This document shows, piece after piece, positions 17,775 through 26,553 of a stretch of 64,000 nt of DNA (positions within the stretch are counted from its first letter, which is position 1; every line of letters begins with the position of its first letter). Origin of the DNA: Myxococcales bacterium (GTDB lineage: Bacteria; Myxococcota_A; UBA9160; UBA4427); the NCBI GenBank assembly GCA_022563535.1, contig JADFNE010000009.1, positions 31,149-95,148 on the forward strand. The letters are read 5' to 3'. Below the pieces are notes generated by a model, which was not told the DNA's origin, ran no database searches, and saw only the letters and a list, made by a program, of their open reading frames with translations. The position numbers were made by a program, and so were the translations under genes.

Positions 17775-19730
17775 ATGGTGTCCCGCAGGACGGTGCTGTG
17801 CGCCCTGGATAATCGAGATCTGGCCCGGATCTTCGAGAAGGCGTTGGAGGGAGCCGACTACCGGGTTCTGATCGTCCACGACGGTGTTCGGGCGCTTTCG
17901 ACATGGCGCAAAGATCAGCCCGACCTGGTGATCTCCGACGTTTCCCTGTCCAAGCGCGACGGCTTCGAAGTAGCTGAAGACATCCGTCGGCAGGCGGAAG
18001 CTGGATTGACCCCCTCCCCTATCATCTTGCTCAGCGACTCCACGATTACGCCCCACTACCAGGAACGGGCAGATTCACTCGGGGTTGAACTCCTGCTCGC
18101 CAAGCCGGTCCCCCTCGATGAGTTGTTGGACCAGGTGAGTCGTCTGCTCAAACCATCGTGTCCGCCGTCCGCAAGCCCGGTCGCCGCGAAACGATCCAAG
18201 GGCCGGGCCAAGACGGGTGCTCGCGCGACCAAGCCCATGACCGGCAGTTTTTCCGAGCTTCCCTTTCCGCGGTTACTACACCAACTGCACGGCCTGCGTG
18301 CGACCGGGGTGTTGATGTTGGCCAGCGGTCGCAAGCGCAAGGCGATCGAATTGCGCGAAGGTGTCCCGATCGCAATCAAGTCCAACCTGATCCACGAATG
18401 CCTCGGCAACACCCTGGTTCGCAGCGGCATCTTGAACGAGGAGCAACATCAACAATCACTCGATCGCATGAAGCGGGGAGAAGGTCTGCAGGGCGAAATC
18501 TTGATCGCCATGGAATTGGTGGACGAGGAAACGCTTGCGAGTGCGTTGTGCGAACAAGCGCGCCAAAAACTCTTCGAGATTTTCGAATGGAAGAATGGAA
18601 CCTTCGAGCTGGAGGTTCGAGGCAAGATCAAGCGTGCCAATGCCCTCGCGCTGGACAGCAGCACGGCCAACGTGATTCTCGAGGGTGTGCGCTACCACTA
18701 TCCAATCGCCGCGATTGACAAGTTTCTGTCGACCCATCGCGGTCGCTATCTGTCCCCGGCCGCGAGCCCGTTTTACCGCTTTCAGGAAATCGACCTCGAA
18801 GAAGATGAAGCTGCCCTGGTTTCGCAGCTCGATGGACTGAACCCTGTGGAAAAATACGCTGCTGCGAGCGAGGGCATGCGGCGGGCTCTCTTCGGTTTGC
18901 TCGTCACCGGCATGTTCGAGCTTCAGCAGAACGAATCGCCCAGGGATGCCGACGATGAGGACAGAGCGAAAGCCCCGTTCGAGCGGAAGGCAAGGCCCCG
19001 GAACGAGACCGCGATTCGAGCGGAGCTGGCCGAACTCGCCCAGAACCTTCGCAACAAGAACTACTTCGAAATGTTGGGCGTTGCACAGTCGTGCACCGAG
19101 CCCGCGCTCAATCAGGCCTACGCGGATCTCGCTCGACGCGCCCATCCCGATCGATTCCAGACCAAAAGTCTGGCGATCCGCGAACTCGCATCCGAAGTAT
19201 ACGAGCGGGTCAACGAGGCTTTCGAGACTCTGCGGGACCGAACGCGCCGCCAGCGCTACATCCTCGAGTTGCAGATTGGCCAGGGGCAAAACCGGGACGA
19301 TGAATCCGGCCAGCGCGCACTCGCCGCCGAGACCGCCTTTCAGAGCGGAATTGGGATGATTCAGCGGCGCGCCCACGAAGAGGCGCTGATGCAGTTCGGA
19401 AAATCCCTCGAGCTGAACCCGGAAGACGGCGAGTATCACGCCTACTACGGTTGGTGTCTCTATTTGTGCAACCCGGACTCGTCGATCATGGTCGAAGAGG
19501 CGATCGAACATGTGAAACGGGGCGCGCGGCTCGCGGGCGATCGAGAGAAGCCGTTTCTGTTCCTGGGACGTCTCTACAAGGTCATGGGGAAGGTCGCGCC
19601 GGCGGAGAGAATGTTTTCTCGCGCCGTCCAGATCCAGCCCAACTGTATGGAAGCGATGCGGGAGCTGCGGCTGATCAATTTGCGTCGAGAAAAGAGCCGG
19701 GGGCTGTTCAAGCGCATCCTGCGCCGCTGA
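17775..19730 (+). CDS. REC-DUF4388-J-domain-TPR regulatory protein
   Basis: This 651-residue cytoplasmic protein has several parts. A receiver-like domain spans 1-125 with phosphoacceptor-like Asp in LVISDVSL (about 55) and Lys in LLAKPVP, but the usual acidic pair near the start is LDNRD. A DUF4388/PatA-N domain follows (about 155-290, beginning GSFSELPFPRLLHQL). A J-domain at about 428-495 carries the signature HPD in RRAHPDRF. C-terminal TPR units run from about 520 to 650. J-domains recruit DnaK and DUF4388 domains occur in gliding and motility regulators of deltaproteobacteria. The combination suggests phosphorylation-gated chaperone recruitment, which is inference. AGAGGA precedes the ATG. 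A CRP-type site lies 126 bp upstream. Confidence 0.85.
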   Translation: MVSRRTVLCALDNRDLARIFEKALEGADYRVLIVHDGVRALSTWRKDQPDLVISDVSLSKRDGFEVAEDIRRQAEAGLTPSPIILLSDSTITPHYQERADSLGVELLLAKPVPLDELLDQVSRLLKPSCPPSASPVAAKRSKGRAKTGARATKPMTGSFSELPFPRLLHQLHGLRATGVLMLASGRKRKAIELREGVPIAIKSNLIHECLGNTLVRSGILNEEQHQQSLDRMKRGEGLQGEILIAMELVDEETLASALCEQARQKLFEIFEWKNGTFELEVRGKIKRANALALDSSTANVILEGVRYHYPIAAIDKFLSTHRGRYLSPAASPFYRFQEIDLEEDEAALVSQLDGLNPVEKYAAASEGMRRALFGLLVTGMFELQQNESPRDADDEDRAKAPFERKARPRNETAIRAELAELAQNLRNKNYFEMLGVAQSCTEPALNQAYADLARRAHPDRFQTKSLAIRELASEVYERVNEAFETLRDRTRRQRYILELQIGQGQNRDDESGQRALAAETAFQSGIGMIQRRAHEEALMQFGKSLELNPEDGEYHAYYGWCLYLCNPDSSIMVEEAIEHVKRGARLAGDREKPFLFLGRLYKVMGKVAPAERMFSRAVQIQPNCMEAMRELRLINLRREKSRGLFKRILRR

Positions 19731-19814
19731 ACCCGCCAATCTGTTAGTTTCTGCGGTCTTTCGAGCGCTCCGGCGGCTGCCGGTTGCGTGGACCGGAACG
19801 GACAGGGAGCGGAA

Positions 19815-20750
19815 ATGGCCAGCAAGCCCCAAGGTGGCGTCAGCGGCGAGACGATCTGGATGGACGGCGAGTTCATCAATTGGTCCGACGCCAACATTCA
19901 CATTCTCACGCACACGCTCCACTACGGGCTCGGCGTATTCGAGGGCATTCGCTGCTACAGGACCGATGATGGGCGCTCGGCGGTGTTTCGCTTACCCGAG
20001 CATCTGCGCCGCCTCTACGACTCGGCCAAGATCAACTTGCTCGAAGTGCCATTTGATCAGGGCGTTTTGCATGAGGCCGTGCTCGAATCTCTGCGCCGCA
20101 ATCACCTGACAGCGGGATACATTCGGCCGCTGGTCTTCATCGGGGACGGCGCGATGGGCCTGCACCCGGGGGACAACCCGATTCGGGTCGCGATCATCTC
20201 CTGGGCATGGGGGAAATATCTCGGCGAAGAGGGGATGGCACGCGGCATCTCCGCAAAGATCTCGACGTTCAGTCGGCACTATGTCAACTCGAAGATGACC
20301 AACGGCAAGACATGCGGTGACTATGTCAACTCAATCCTCGCCAAACGCGAAGCCCTGCAGGACGGCTACGACGAAGCCATCATGCTCGATCCTCAGGGTC
20401 TGGTCAGCGAAGCCACGGGAGAGAACGTCTTCATTGTGCGCGACGGCGTGATTGCAACGCCTCCCCTGCACAGCGTGCTCGACGGAATCACCCGAGAAAC
20501 GCTGATCGAACTGGCCCGTGCCGAGGGAATCGAAGTGGTGGAGCGGAGCATCACCCGAGACGATCTCTACATCGCAGACGAAATTTTCCTGACCGGAACC
20601 GCGGCCGAAGTCACGCCGATTCGCGAACTCGATCATCGGGTCATAGGTGAGGGAAAGCGCGGTCCCGTCACCGAGAAGCTCCAGGCGAGGTTCTTCGATC
20701 TGGTCTCCGGCAAGCTGCCCCAGTACGAGCGCTGGCTCACGTACCTCTAG
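19815..20750 (+). CDS. ilvE: Branched-chain amino-acid aminotransferase
   Basis: This 311-residue fold-type IV PLP aminotransferase moves the amino group between glutamate and branched-chain keto acids. It has HTLHYGLGVFEGIRCY near 33-48 and TNGKTCGDYVNSILAKREA with the PLP Lys at the NGK position. EATGENVFIVRDGVIATPPL and FLTGTAAEVTPIRELDHR follow, all typical of IlvE. ATG 19815 has GGGAG upstream. It stands alone, 85 nt after the REC-DUF4388 gene. Confidence 0.94.
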   Translation: MASKPQGGVSGETIWMDGEFINWSDANIHILTHTLHYGLGVFEGIRCYRTDDGRSAVFRLPEHLRRLYDSAKINLLEVPFDQGVLHEAVLESLRRNHLTAGYIRPLVFIGDGAMGLHPGDNPIRVAIISWAWGKYLGEEGMARGISAKISTFSRHYVNSKMTNGKTCGDYVNSILAKREALQDGYDEAIMLDPQGLVSEATGENVFIVRDGVIATPPLHSVLDGITRETLIELARAEGIEVVERSITRDDLYIADEIFLTGTAAEVTPIRELDHRVIGEGKRGPVTEKLQARFFDLVSGKLPQYERWLTYL

Positions 20751-20807
20751 ATTCGCTCTAAAATTTGCTTTTCTGATCCTCAGCCCAGGCAATCATGCCG
20801 GCGTGAC

Positions 20808-20834
20808 TTGACATGTGTCACATCGTGATACATT
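20808..20834 (+). promoter_or_regulatory. Promoter with overlapping operator dyads
   Basis: TTGACA (20808-20813) and TACATT (20829-20834) resemble -35 and -10 elements, with a short 15-nt spacer. Two inverted repeats overlap them: TGACATGTGTCA (20809-20820) and TCACATCGTGA (20818-20828). A repressor bound here would block the promoter. The next gene encodes a predicted ribbon-helix-helix protein, so autoregulation is a reasonable guess. Confidence 0.45.
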
Positions 20835-20881
20835 AGGTTGCGAACAAACCGGAACGCGCCTGGGCTTGCGAGGTGCACGAC

Positions 20882-21511
20882 ATGCGAAACTGCGAACCCA
20901 ATTCATCGGGCAATGCTTCAGGCAATACATCAGAGAGACGCTCGAGTTCATGTGGCTCCCGCCACCGAAGTCGGCGCAAGGAGCGTGTGCTCCACACCAG
21001 AATCTCTGAACAACTCTCGCAGGACATCAGGCGACTGGCGGAGGATCTGCGAGTCCCCGTGTCGAACCTGGTGCGCAATGTCCTCGAAGAGGTCTTTACC
21101 GCGGTCGAGAACGTCTCGGACGACGTAGGCGACTTCTTCGAAGACGTGATTGACGAAGCGGAAGGTGTACGCGAACGCATTCGCAATCAGCAGCGGGCGG
21201 CCAGGAGGCAGTGGCGAGATGCGCGCAGGAGCCGCCACGGCCACCGGAGCACACGAGCGGATGTCGAAGAGGAGCTTCGACGCGACGAGGCCGTGGAAGC
21301 CGGCCACGCGCCGTCGGACGCGAATCGAGGCAAAGCGGCAGCCGCTGACAAGGCCGGCGATGTCCTGGGCTGGCAGCCCATTGTGCTCAATCAAGCCGTG
21401 AGCTGCGCGGTCTGTAACACAGCAATTGCCCCCCGGGAAAATGCCTTCATGACGATCTCACAAGGCGGCGGGTTGGGGAAGGTGGTGTGCCCCAGCTGCA
21501 CTGGGAGTTAA
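20882..21511 (+). CDS. Ribbon-helix-helix-like protein with C-terminal zinc ribbon
   Basis: This 209-residue protein matches no full-length family I recognise. A basic, Ser-rich N-terminus precedes TRISEQLSQDIRRLAEDLRV and PVSNLVRNVLEEVF (about 38-75), which has the strand-helix-helix pattern of Arc/CopG DNA-binding domains. An acidic coiled helix and a very Arg-rich stretch follow. The C-terminus has CAVC and CPSC pairs about 30 residues apart, a plausible zinc ribbon. ATG 20882 has GAGG 8 nt upstream; GTG 20873 is the alternative. Palindromic operators overlap its promoter. A DNA-binding regulator or nucleoid-associated factor is likely. Confidence 0.6.
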   Translation: MRNCEPNSSGNASGNTSERRSSSCGSRHRSRRKERVLHTRISEQLSQDIRRLAEDLRVPVSNLVRNVLEEVFTAVENVSDDVGDFFEDVIDEAEGVRERIRNQQRAARRQWRDARRSRHGHRSTRADVEEELRRDEAVEAGHAPSDANRGKAAAADKAGDVLGWQPIVLNQAVSCAVCNTAIAPRENAFMTISQGGGLGKVVCPSCTGS

Positions 21512-21518
21512 ATACGGA

Positions 21519-21538
21519 AGAAAACTCGGGAGTTTTCT
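21519..21538 (+). terminator. Hairpin after the RHH/zinc-ribbon gene
   Basis: A perfect 8-bp stem AGAAAACT / AGTTTTCT has a CGGG loop and begins 8 nt after the stop. The downstream T-tract is weak (GTCTTACC), so termination may be partial. Confidence 0.45.
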
Positions 21539-21643
21539 GTCTTACCTGCAGATTCGGGTGTAATTACCGTCAATTCCAACTCAGTGTATTCCGATGAATT
21601 CGTGACGGGGGTTTCTTGACGGAAGCCCTACGCGGAGAAATCT

Positions 21644-22147
21644 ATGCTCCCGAATCTTCCCGCGACTTTTCGCGAGTACATGCTGCTCGAGCGGCGCAGA
21701 GCCAGCGAAGAAGGAATCACGGTTTCCGACTGGCAGCGCTGGGTACAGCTCAAGCGCATCCTTGACCGTCAGTTCAAGCAGGAGGGTCACGAAAGTTCAG
21801 ATGATCGCCGGGAAGACTCGGTCCGGGTTCCGACCCGGTTGCGGGTTGGATTTGAATCCTATGGCGAGATTCGAGAATCCCTGATGACCAATGTCTCGCG
21901 CGGCGGGCTGTTCATCTCGACCCAGAGCCCGCTGCCGTTGGGCACCAAGATACGGGTTCAGATGCGAATCGAGGAGACGGGTGACGTGGTGGATGTCCCG
22001 GGAGAGGTGGCCTGGCACAACATGGGTCCCGACCTGGAGACCGAAGCACTCGGGATGGGAGTTCAGTTTGTACGCCTTACCCCAGAGGAAGAAAAGGCGA
22101 TAGAAGACCTTTACGAACGCGCTCTGCGGAAAGCGATGTCGCGGTAA
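21644..22147 (+). CDS. PilZ-domain c-di-GMP-binding protein
   Basis: This 167-residue protein has a helical N-terminus (about 1-55) followed by a PilZ domain. The c-di-GMP motifs are intact: RVPTR (RxxxR, near 61-65) and NVSRGG (D/N-x-S-x-x-G, near 83-88), then PLPLGTKIRVQMRI and GEVAWHN. This arrangement matches PilZ proteins of myxobacteria and relatives that link c-di-GMP to motility or surface polysaccharide. ATG 21644 is preceded by GGAG at 6 nt. It is convergent with yhbY. Confidence 0.88.
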   Translation: MLPNLPATFREYMLLERRRASEEGITVSDWQRWVQLKRILDRQFKQEGHESSDDRREDSVRVPTRLRVGFESYGEIRESLMTNVSRGGLFISTQSPLPLGTKIRVQMRIEETGDVVDVPGEVAWHNMGPDLETEALGMGVQFVRLTPEEEKAIEDLYERALRKAMSR

Positions 22148-22164
22148 ACCGGTTTGTCCGGTTT
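22146..22164. terminator. Bidirectional hairpin between convergent pilZ and yhbY
   Basis: The perfect arms AAACCGG (22146-22152) and CCGGTTT (22158-22164) have a TTTGT loop. The hairpin overlaps the pilZ stop and lies 22 nt from the yhbY stop. Short T runs on either strand are compatible with weak termination both ways. Confidence 0.5.
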
Positions 22165-22186
22165 GCGCTGGACGCGACGATCGCGA

Positions 22187-22504
22187 TCAGGCCGAGCTGC
22201 GAGTGGGCAACTCGATGCGAGGCTCTTCCGGATCGGGGCGAAACAGAATCGCCATATGGCCCACGAGCCCGCACAGGTGGGCGCCGCTGCGCTTGGCCAA
22301 TTCCGCCCCCAGCTCTTTCTTGCCCTCAGCACCCGGCAACTTGATCTTGACCAGTTCGTGATCGGTCAGCGCCTGATCGAGGGCCGAGATCACCTGATCG
22401 CTAATCCCCGCTTCGCCGACTACAACGATGGCTTTCTTGCCGTGGGCAAGCTTGCGCAGGTGTCGCCGCTGGAATCCGGCCAGGGCTGGTAGGGGGGAAG
22501 TCAT
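22187..22504 (-). CDS. YhbY-type CRM-domain RNA-binding protein
   Basis: This 105-residue single CRM-domain protein has LTGFQRRHLRKLAH-like start sequence, VVVGEAGISDQVISALDQAL and HELVKIKLPG. A later GXXG-type segment reads LCGLVGHMAILFRP. YhbY associates with pre-50S ribosomal particles and probably helps ribosome assembly. Length and motif order fit the family. It is divergent from the PilT-like gene and convergent with pilZ. Confidence 0.88.
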   Translation of the reverse strand: MTSPLPALAGFQRRHLRKLAHGKKAIVVVGEAGISDQVISALDQALTDHELVKIKLPGAEGKKELGAELAKRSGAHLCGLVGHMAILFRPDPEEPRIELPTRSSA

Positions 22505-22651
22505 GGGCGGCCGACCTTAGCATGTGAGGCGGGTGGCAATGACGGATTCTTCGGTTTTCGCTGGAACCACGAACCTCGCGCCCCAAGCGAATTCGTAATT
22601 TCCGAGCGAGCTGCTCAACGCCACATCCCGGATTGCCGATACCCCCTCACG

Positions 22652-24304
22652 ATGACCACAAAGCAGCCCGTACACCTGATCGGTCGTCTTGCGATCCAGT
22701 GCAAGATGATCACCATGGAGCAGCTTCAGGAAGCGACCCGCGAGCAGGGCCGCGATCCCGAGCGGCGGCTCGGAGACATCTTTGTCAAACTCGGCTTCGT
22801 CGACGAAGCACAGATCGAGAAGCTCAAGAAACTGCAGCGCGATCTGGTGATCAAACATCGCGCGAAACAGGCCGCGAGCGGGAGAACCGTAGCCGAATCT
22901 CCCTTGCGGCCACCTCGACAGGTCGAGCAACCCGTAGCGCCCGGCGCCGCGCCGGTTCAGGAACCGATACCGCAAGCAAAACCAGCACCACGACCAGTAC
23001 CCCAACCAGCATCACAAGAACAGCCGACCCCGACCCTCGAAGATGCGAAAGCGGAGCCGGCGGCAGCCGCTGCCGCGGCAGAACCTCCGCGGCAAGCCTT
23101 CGCCAAGATCGAGACCATCCAAGCGCAGGTCGTTGTGCCCAGCGATGCCCCCGCGCCGCCGCGAACCGAACCCAAGGTGCAGGCAGCACCCGTCGAGTTT
23201 GACGACGACGATAGAGCTTCTCTCAATCTCACGATCGCAGACCCCAGCCAGGCGGACCTGGACCAACTTCACAACGTTCTCCGCGACGCGTTCAGCAAAG
23301 GCGCGAGCGATATTCATCTCCACTCCGGAGCTCCTACCCAAGTGCGAATCAACGGGGCGCTGCAAGAAGTGAATGGTTCAAAGCTCGATGCCGCGGCGAC
23401 CGAGCGCATGGTCAGCGCGGGGCTCACCTCAGCCCAGCGCGAGGAACTGTGCCGGTTTGGTGAACTCGACATGTGCTACGACGTCGAAGGCGTCGGCCGA
23501 TTCCGCACCAACATCTATCGACAGCAACGCGGCTTCGATGCCGTTTATCGTGCCATTCCCGCTGATCCTCCGACGCTGGATCAACTCGGTCTGCCCAGCG
23601 CGCTGGCCAAGCACACCAATTATCACCAGGGCATGGTCTTGATCACGGGGCCCGCCGGTTGCGGCAAGTCGTCGACCATGGCGGCGCTTGTCAACTTGAT
23701 CAACGAAGAGCGGGACGAACACATCCTCACGATCGAAGATCCGATCGAGTACGTTCATCCATCGAAGCGCTGCCTGGTCAATCAGCGTCACGCGGGGCGC
23801 CACACGTCGAGTTTTGCACGCGCCTTGCGTGCTGCTCTGCGCGAGGATCCCGACGTAATCGTGATTGGAGAGCTGCGCGATCTCGAGACTATTTCACTGG
23901 CGATGACTGCCGCGGAGACCGGTCACTTTGTGCTCGCTACGCTGCATACATCGAGCGCAGTGCGCACCATCAGTCGAATGATCGGCGCGTTCCCCTCCAA
24001 TCAGCAAGGCCAGGTTCGCACCATGCTCTCGGAGTCATTGCGCTGCGTAATCTCGCAGCGGCTCGTGGTGGCCGCCGATGGAAGTGGACGGGTTCCGGCC
24101 CTCGAGATGCTGGTCATCAACAAGGCGATCGGAAACCTGATCCGAGACGAAAAGACGATCCAGATTCGATCGGCGATTCAGACCGGTGGAGCCCACGGTA
24201 TGTACCTGCTCGAGCAATCGCTCAGCGAGTTGGTGCGCAGCGGCCAGATCGCCCGGGAAGAGGCGCTGCGAATCGCCGAAGACAAGAAGCTCATTACGGC
24301 TTGA
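22652..24304 (+). CDS. PilT-family type IV pilus ATPase with extra N-terminal domain
   Basis: This 550-residue secretion/retraction ATPase has an N-terminal helical domain (about 1-70, HLIGRLAIQCKMITMEQL and GDIFVKLGFVDEAQ) of the GspE/MshEN or DUF4388 kind. A Pro/Ala-rich linker (about 75-185) follows, then the PilT core. In the core are Walker A GPAGCGKSST (about 332-341), Asp box LTIEDPIEYVH, Walker B DPDVIVIGELRD, His box ATLHTSSA and AIGNLIRDEKT near the C-terminus, close to PilT's AIRNLIRE. PilT ATPases retract pili. The extra domain suggests a regulated or PilU-like paralogue. Its stop is 41 nt before the second PilT start. Confidence 0.9.
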   Translation: MTTKQPVHLIGRLAIQCKMITMEQLQEATREQGRDPERRLGDIFVKLGFVDEAQIEKLKKLQRDLVIKHRAKQAASGRTVAESPLRPPRQVEQPVAPGAAPVQEPIPQAKPAPRPVPQPASQEQPTPTLEDAKAEPAAAAAAAEPPRQAFAKIETIQAQVVVPSDAPAPPRTEPKVQAAPVEFDDDDRASLNLTIADPSQADLDQLHNVLRDAFSKGASDIHLHSGAPTQVRINGALQEVNGSKLDAAATERMVSAGLTSAQREELCRFGELDMCYDVEGVGRFRTNIYRQQRGFDAVYRAIPADPPTLDQLGLPSALAKHTNYHQGMVLITGPAGCGKSSTMAALVNLINEERDEHILTIEDPIEYVHPSKRCLVNQRHAGRHTSSFARALRAALREDPDVIVIGELRDLETISLAMTAAETGHFVLATLHTSSAVRTISRMIGAFPSNQQGQVRTMLSESLRCVISQRLVVAADGSGRVPALEMLVINKAIGNLIRDEKTIQIRSAIQTGGAHGMYLLEQSLSELVRSGQIAREEALRIAEDKKLITA

Positions 24305-24344
24305 TGCCAGATCGACTGGCCAGGGCCAGATGCAGGAGACCACC

Positions 24345-25406
24345 ATGGCGCAGCTCGACGAGCTTCTGATCTATTTGAAGGAACACGACTGCTCAGATCT
24401 CCACATGGCCACAGGCCTCCAGCCCCGGGTTCGCATCAAGGGGCAGATCCGGGTGATCGAGGGCAAGGATGTCCTTACGGATGAGGGGCTGCGAGAGCTG
24501 CTCAAGGAGATCGCAAGTCCAAGGCACTGGCAAGAATACATCGAGACCCAGGATGTCGACTTTGCATACGGCCTCGAGGGTGTGGCGCGCTACCGCGCCA
24601 ACTACTTCGTTCAGCAAAACGGCGCGGGCGCAGTTTTTCGGATCATTCCAGAAGAAATCATCTCGATCGAGAAGCTCAAGCTCAAACAATCGATCGAAGA
24701 TCTTGCAGAGCTCGAGAGTGGACTCGTGCTGGTCACGGGACCCACGGGTTCTGGTAAGTCGACCACCCTGGCGGCGATCATCGACAAGATCAACAAAACG
24801 ACCTCGAAGCACATTGTGACGATCGAGGATCCCGTCGAGTTCGTCCACCAGAATCGCGGCTGCATATTCTCACACCGCGAAGTGGGGCTGCACACTCAGG
24901 GCTTTGGACCCGCGTTGCGCTCGGCGATTCGGCAGGACGCAGACGTGATCCTCGTCGGCGAAATGCGGGAGCGAGAGACCATCGCGTTGGCCATTACCGC
25001 GGCAGAAATGGGAATGTTGGTCTTCGCGACCCTCCACACCAACAATGCAGCCAAAACGATTGATCGCATCATCGACGCCTTTCCCGCAGAAGAGCAGAAC
25101 ATGGTGAGGATGAGTCTCTCTGAATCGCTCGCGGGGATCATCTCTCAGTTGCTGCTTCCGACCGCCGACGGCAAGGGGCGCATCGCGTGCAACGAGATCC
25201 TGCTGAAGACTCCGGGACTGCCCAACGTGATCCGCGAAGGCAACACTCAAATGCTGTATTCCATCATGCAGGCGGGCAAGAAGGACGGCATGCAGGCGAT
25301 GGATGACGTGTTGTTCGAGCACGCAAAGGCCGGAGTGATCACCGCCCAGGACGCCTATATGAAGGCCACAGAGAAGTCGCGCTTCGAGCCCCTTCTCGAA
25401 AGCTGA
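24345..25406 (+). CDS. PilT-family twitching-motility retraction ATPase
   Basis: This 353-residue ATPase has the usual PilT length. It shows DLHMATGLQPRVRIKG at the start, Walker A GPTGSGKSTT (about 130-139), IVTIEDPVEFVHQN, Walker B DADVILVGEMRD-like (EMRERETI), and His box ATLHTNNAAKTIDRIID. The C-terminal motif is GLPNVIREGN, a degenerate AIRNLIRE, which is more like PilU/PilT2 paralogues. ATG 24345 has GGAG 6 nt upstream. It is co-transcribed with the longer PilT-like gene, so the pair may form mixed or cooperating retraction motors. Confidence 0.9.
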   Translation: MAQLDELLIYLKEHDCSDLHMATGLQPRVRIKGQIRVIEGKDVLTDEGLRELLKEIASPRHWQEYIETQDVDFAYGLEGVARYRANYFVQQNGAGAVFRIIPEEIISIEKLKLKQSIEDLAELESGLVLVTGPTGSGKSTTLAAIIDKINKTTSKHIVTIEDPVEFVHQNRGCIFSHREVGLHTQGFGPALRSAIRQDADVILVGEMRERETIALAITAAEMGMLVFATLHTNNAAKTIDRIIDAFPAEEQNMVRMSLSESLAGIISQLLLPTADGKGRIACNEILLKTPGLPNVIREGNTQMLYSIMQAGKKDGMQAMDDVLFEHAKAGVITAQDAYMKATEKSRFEPLLES

Positions 25407-25512
25407 GACCTGCTCCATTCTTCAGAATCGCTGTTTTCGACTCAAGCTGACAGCACACGCTCGCCGATGAATTCCAACACCTACGGCAAATTCGCAAGGA
25501 GTTGGAATCGAC

Positions 25513-26028
25513 ATGTCGACTGAGAACATCGCACCCCACATCGAGATCAACACCACGGTCCTGGAAGCGCTGATCAAGGCAACCAAGATGGGCCTTCAAA
25601 TGACAGGCGTCGACCCGACAGCTGTCGGATGTTCAAGGTTTCCGGCCTCAAAGCACGGCCTCAGTGTATTGGTGGGGCTGATGGGTGAATGGGTTGGGAC
25701 GTTGACCCTCAACATGCCGAAGGAAGTCGCCTACCTGCTGACGGAAGGACTGCTGGGCGAGAAGCCCACCGAGTTCAGCGAAGAGATACTCGACGCCGTC
25801 GGTGAAGTCGGGAACATGATCTCGGGCTCATTCAAGGACGCCCTCGAGCCCAGCGAGATCTCGATTGACGGGATCTCTTGCCCCGCCCTCGTGATGGGGC
25901 CGAGCTACGAGTTCTACTATGCCTCGGGCTTCGTGACCGTAAGTGTCGATTTTGAGGTCGAAGAAATCTCGGTTACCAAGATGGAGTCTCGCTTCTTCTC
26001 CGTCTCGGTCTCCCTGATGAAGCGCTGA
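25513..26028 (+). CDS. CheX-type chemotaxis phosphatase
   Basis: This 171-residue protein carries the CheC/CheX/FliY phosphatase motif D-x3-E-x2-N-x22-P once: DAVGEVGN, then 22 residues, then P in CPALVMG. A single motif in one domain is the CheX arrangement. Such proteins dephosphorylate CheY-type receivers. It lies downstream of the pilT pair, so it may shut off a receiver that controls pilus-based movement; that is inference. The start follows GGAG with a long spacer. Confidence 0.8.
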   Translation: MSTENIAPHIEINTTVLEALIKATKMGLQMTGVDPTAVGCSRFPASKHGLSVLVGLMGEWVGTLTLNMPKEVAYLLTEGLLGEKPTEFSEEILDAVGEVGNMISGSFKDALEPSEISIDGISCPALVMGPSYEFYYASGFVTVSVDFEVEEISVTKMESRFFSVSVSLMKR

Positions 26029-26054
26029 GTTCGTCACCGAGCAAAGAGTTCGAC

Positions 26055-26357
26055 TCAGTGAAGTGTCGCGCCCTCAGGTCGCTGCATCGCCAGCCTCTTC
26101 AGCGCCTCCACGAGCTTTTTCTGGTTGGTCTGGAGCGTCTTGAGCGATTCCAAAGTCCGTTCGGCGGTCTCGAGTGTCTGGATTTGCTGAAGGAATGTGT
26201 GGCGAGCTTCGCTCAGCAGCATGTCCCTGGTTTCGCCGGTAAATTGGGTGTCGATCTTCCTGACGGCTTTGAGCAGGACATCCGCTGAGTTCTGGTGTCC
26301 GGGGTTCCGGACCGCGAAGGCCTCTATTTCCTCGATGAGTATCTTTGCAACAGACAT
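26055..26357 (-). CDS. Small coiled-coil protein of unknown function
   Basis: This 100-residue, almost entirely helical protein has heptad-like spacing (for example FLQQIQTLETAERTLESLKT). It shows no catalytic or metal-binding motif and has no signal peptide. The initiation signals at ATG 26357 are weak. It is convergent with cheX. I do not recognise a family; a structural or adaptor role is possible. Confidence 0.5.
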   Translation of the reverse strand: MSVAKILIEEIEAFAVRNPGHQNSADVLLKAVRKIDTQFTGETRDMLLSEARHTFLQQIQTLETAERTLESLKTLQTNQKKLVEALKRLAMQRPEGATLH

Positions 26358-26553
26358 GTGGATCTACAGTGCAATCACCATGCCGGTGATCTGCGAGAGA
26401 GGCGAAACCCCAGTGCGAGCGACGTGATCCGGTGGTCTCTGCACATTGGATGCAGATTGTGATCACCTCCGGTGAACGCCCCGTTTCGCCGTCATCATCC
26501 CGTGCACTACCCAGCCTGGGCGCGGGTGCGAACTTTTCGTCGTAGCACCGAAT

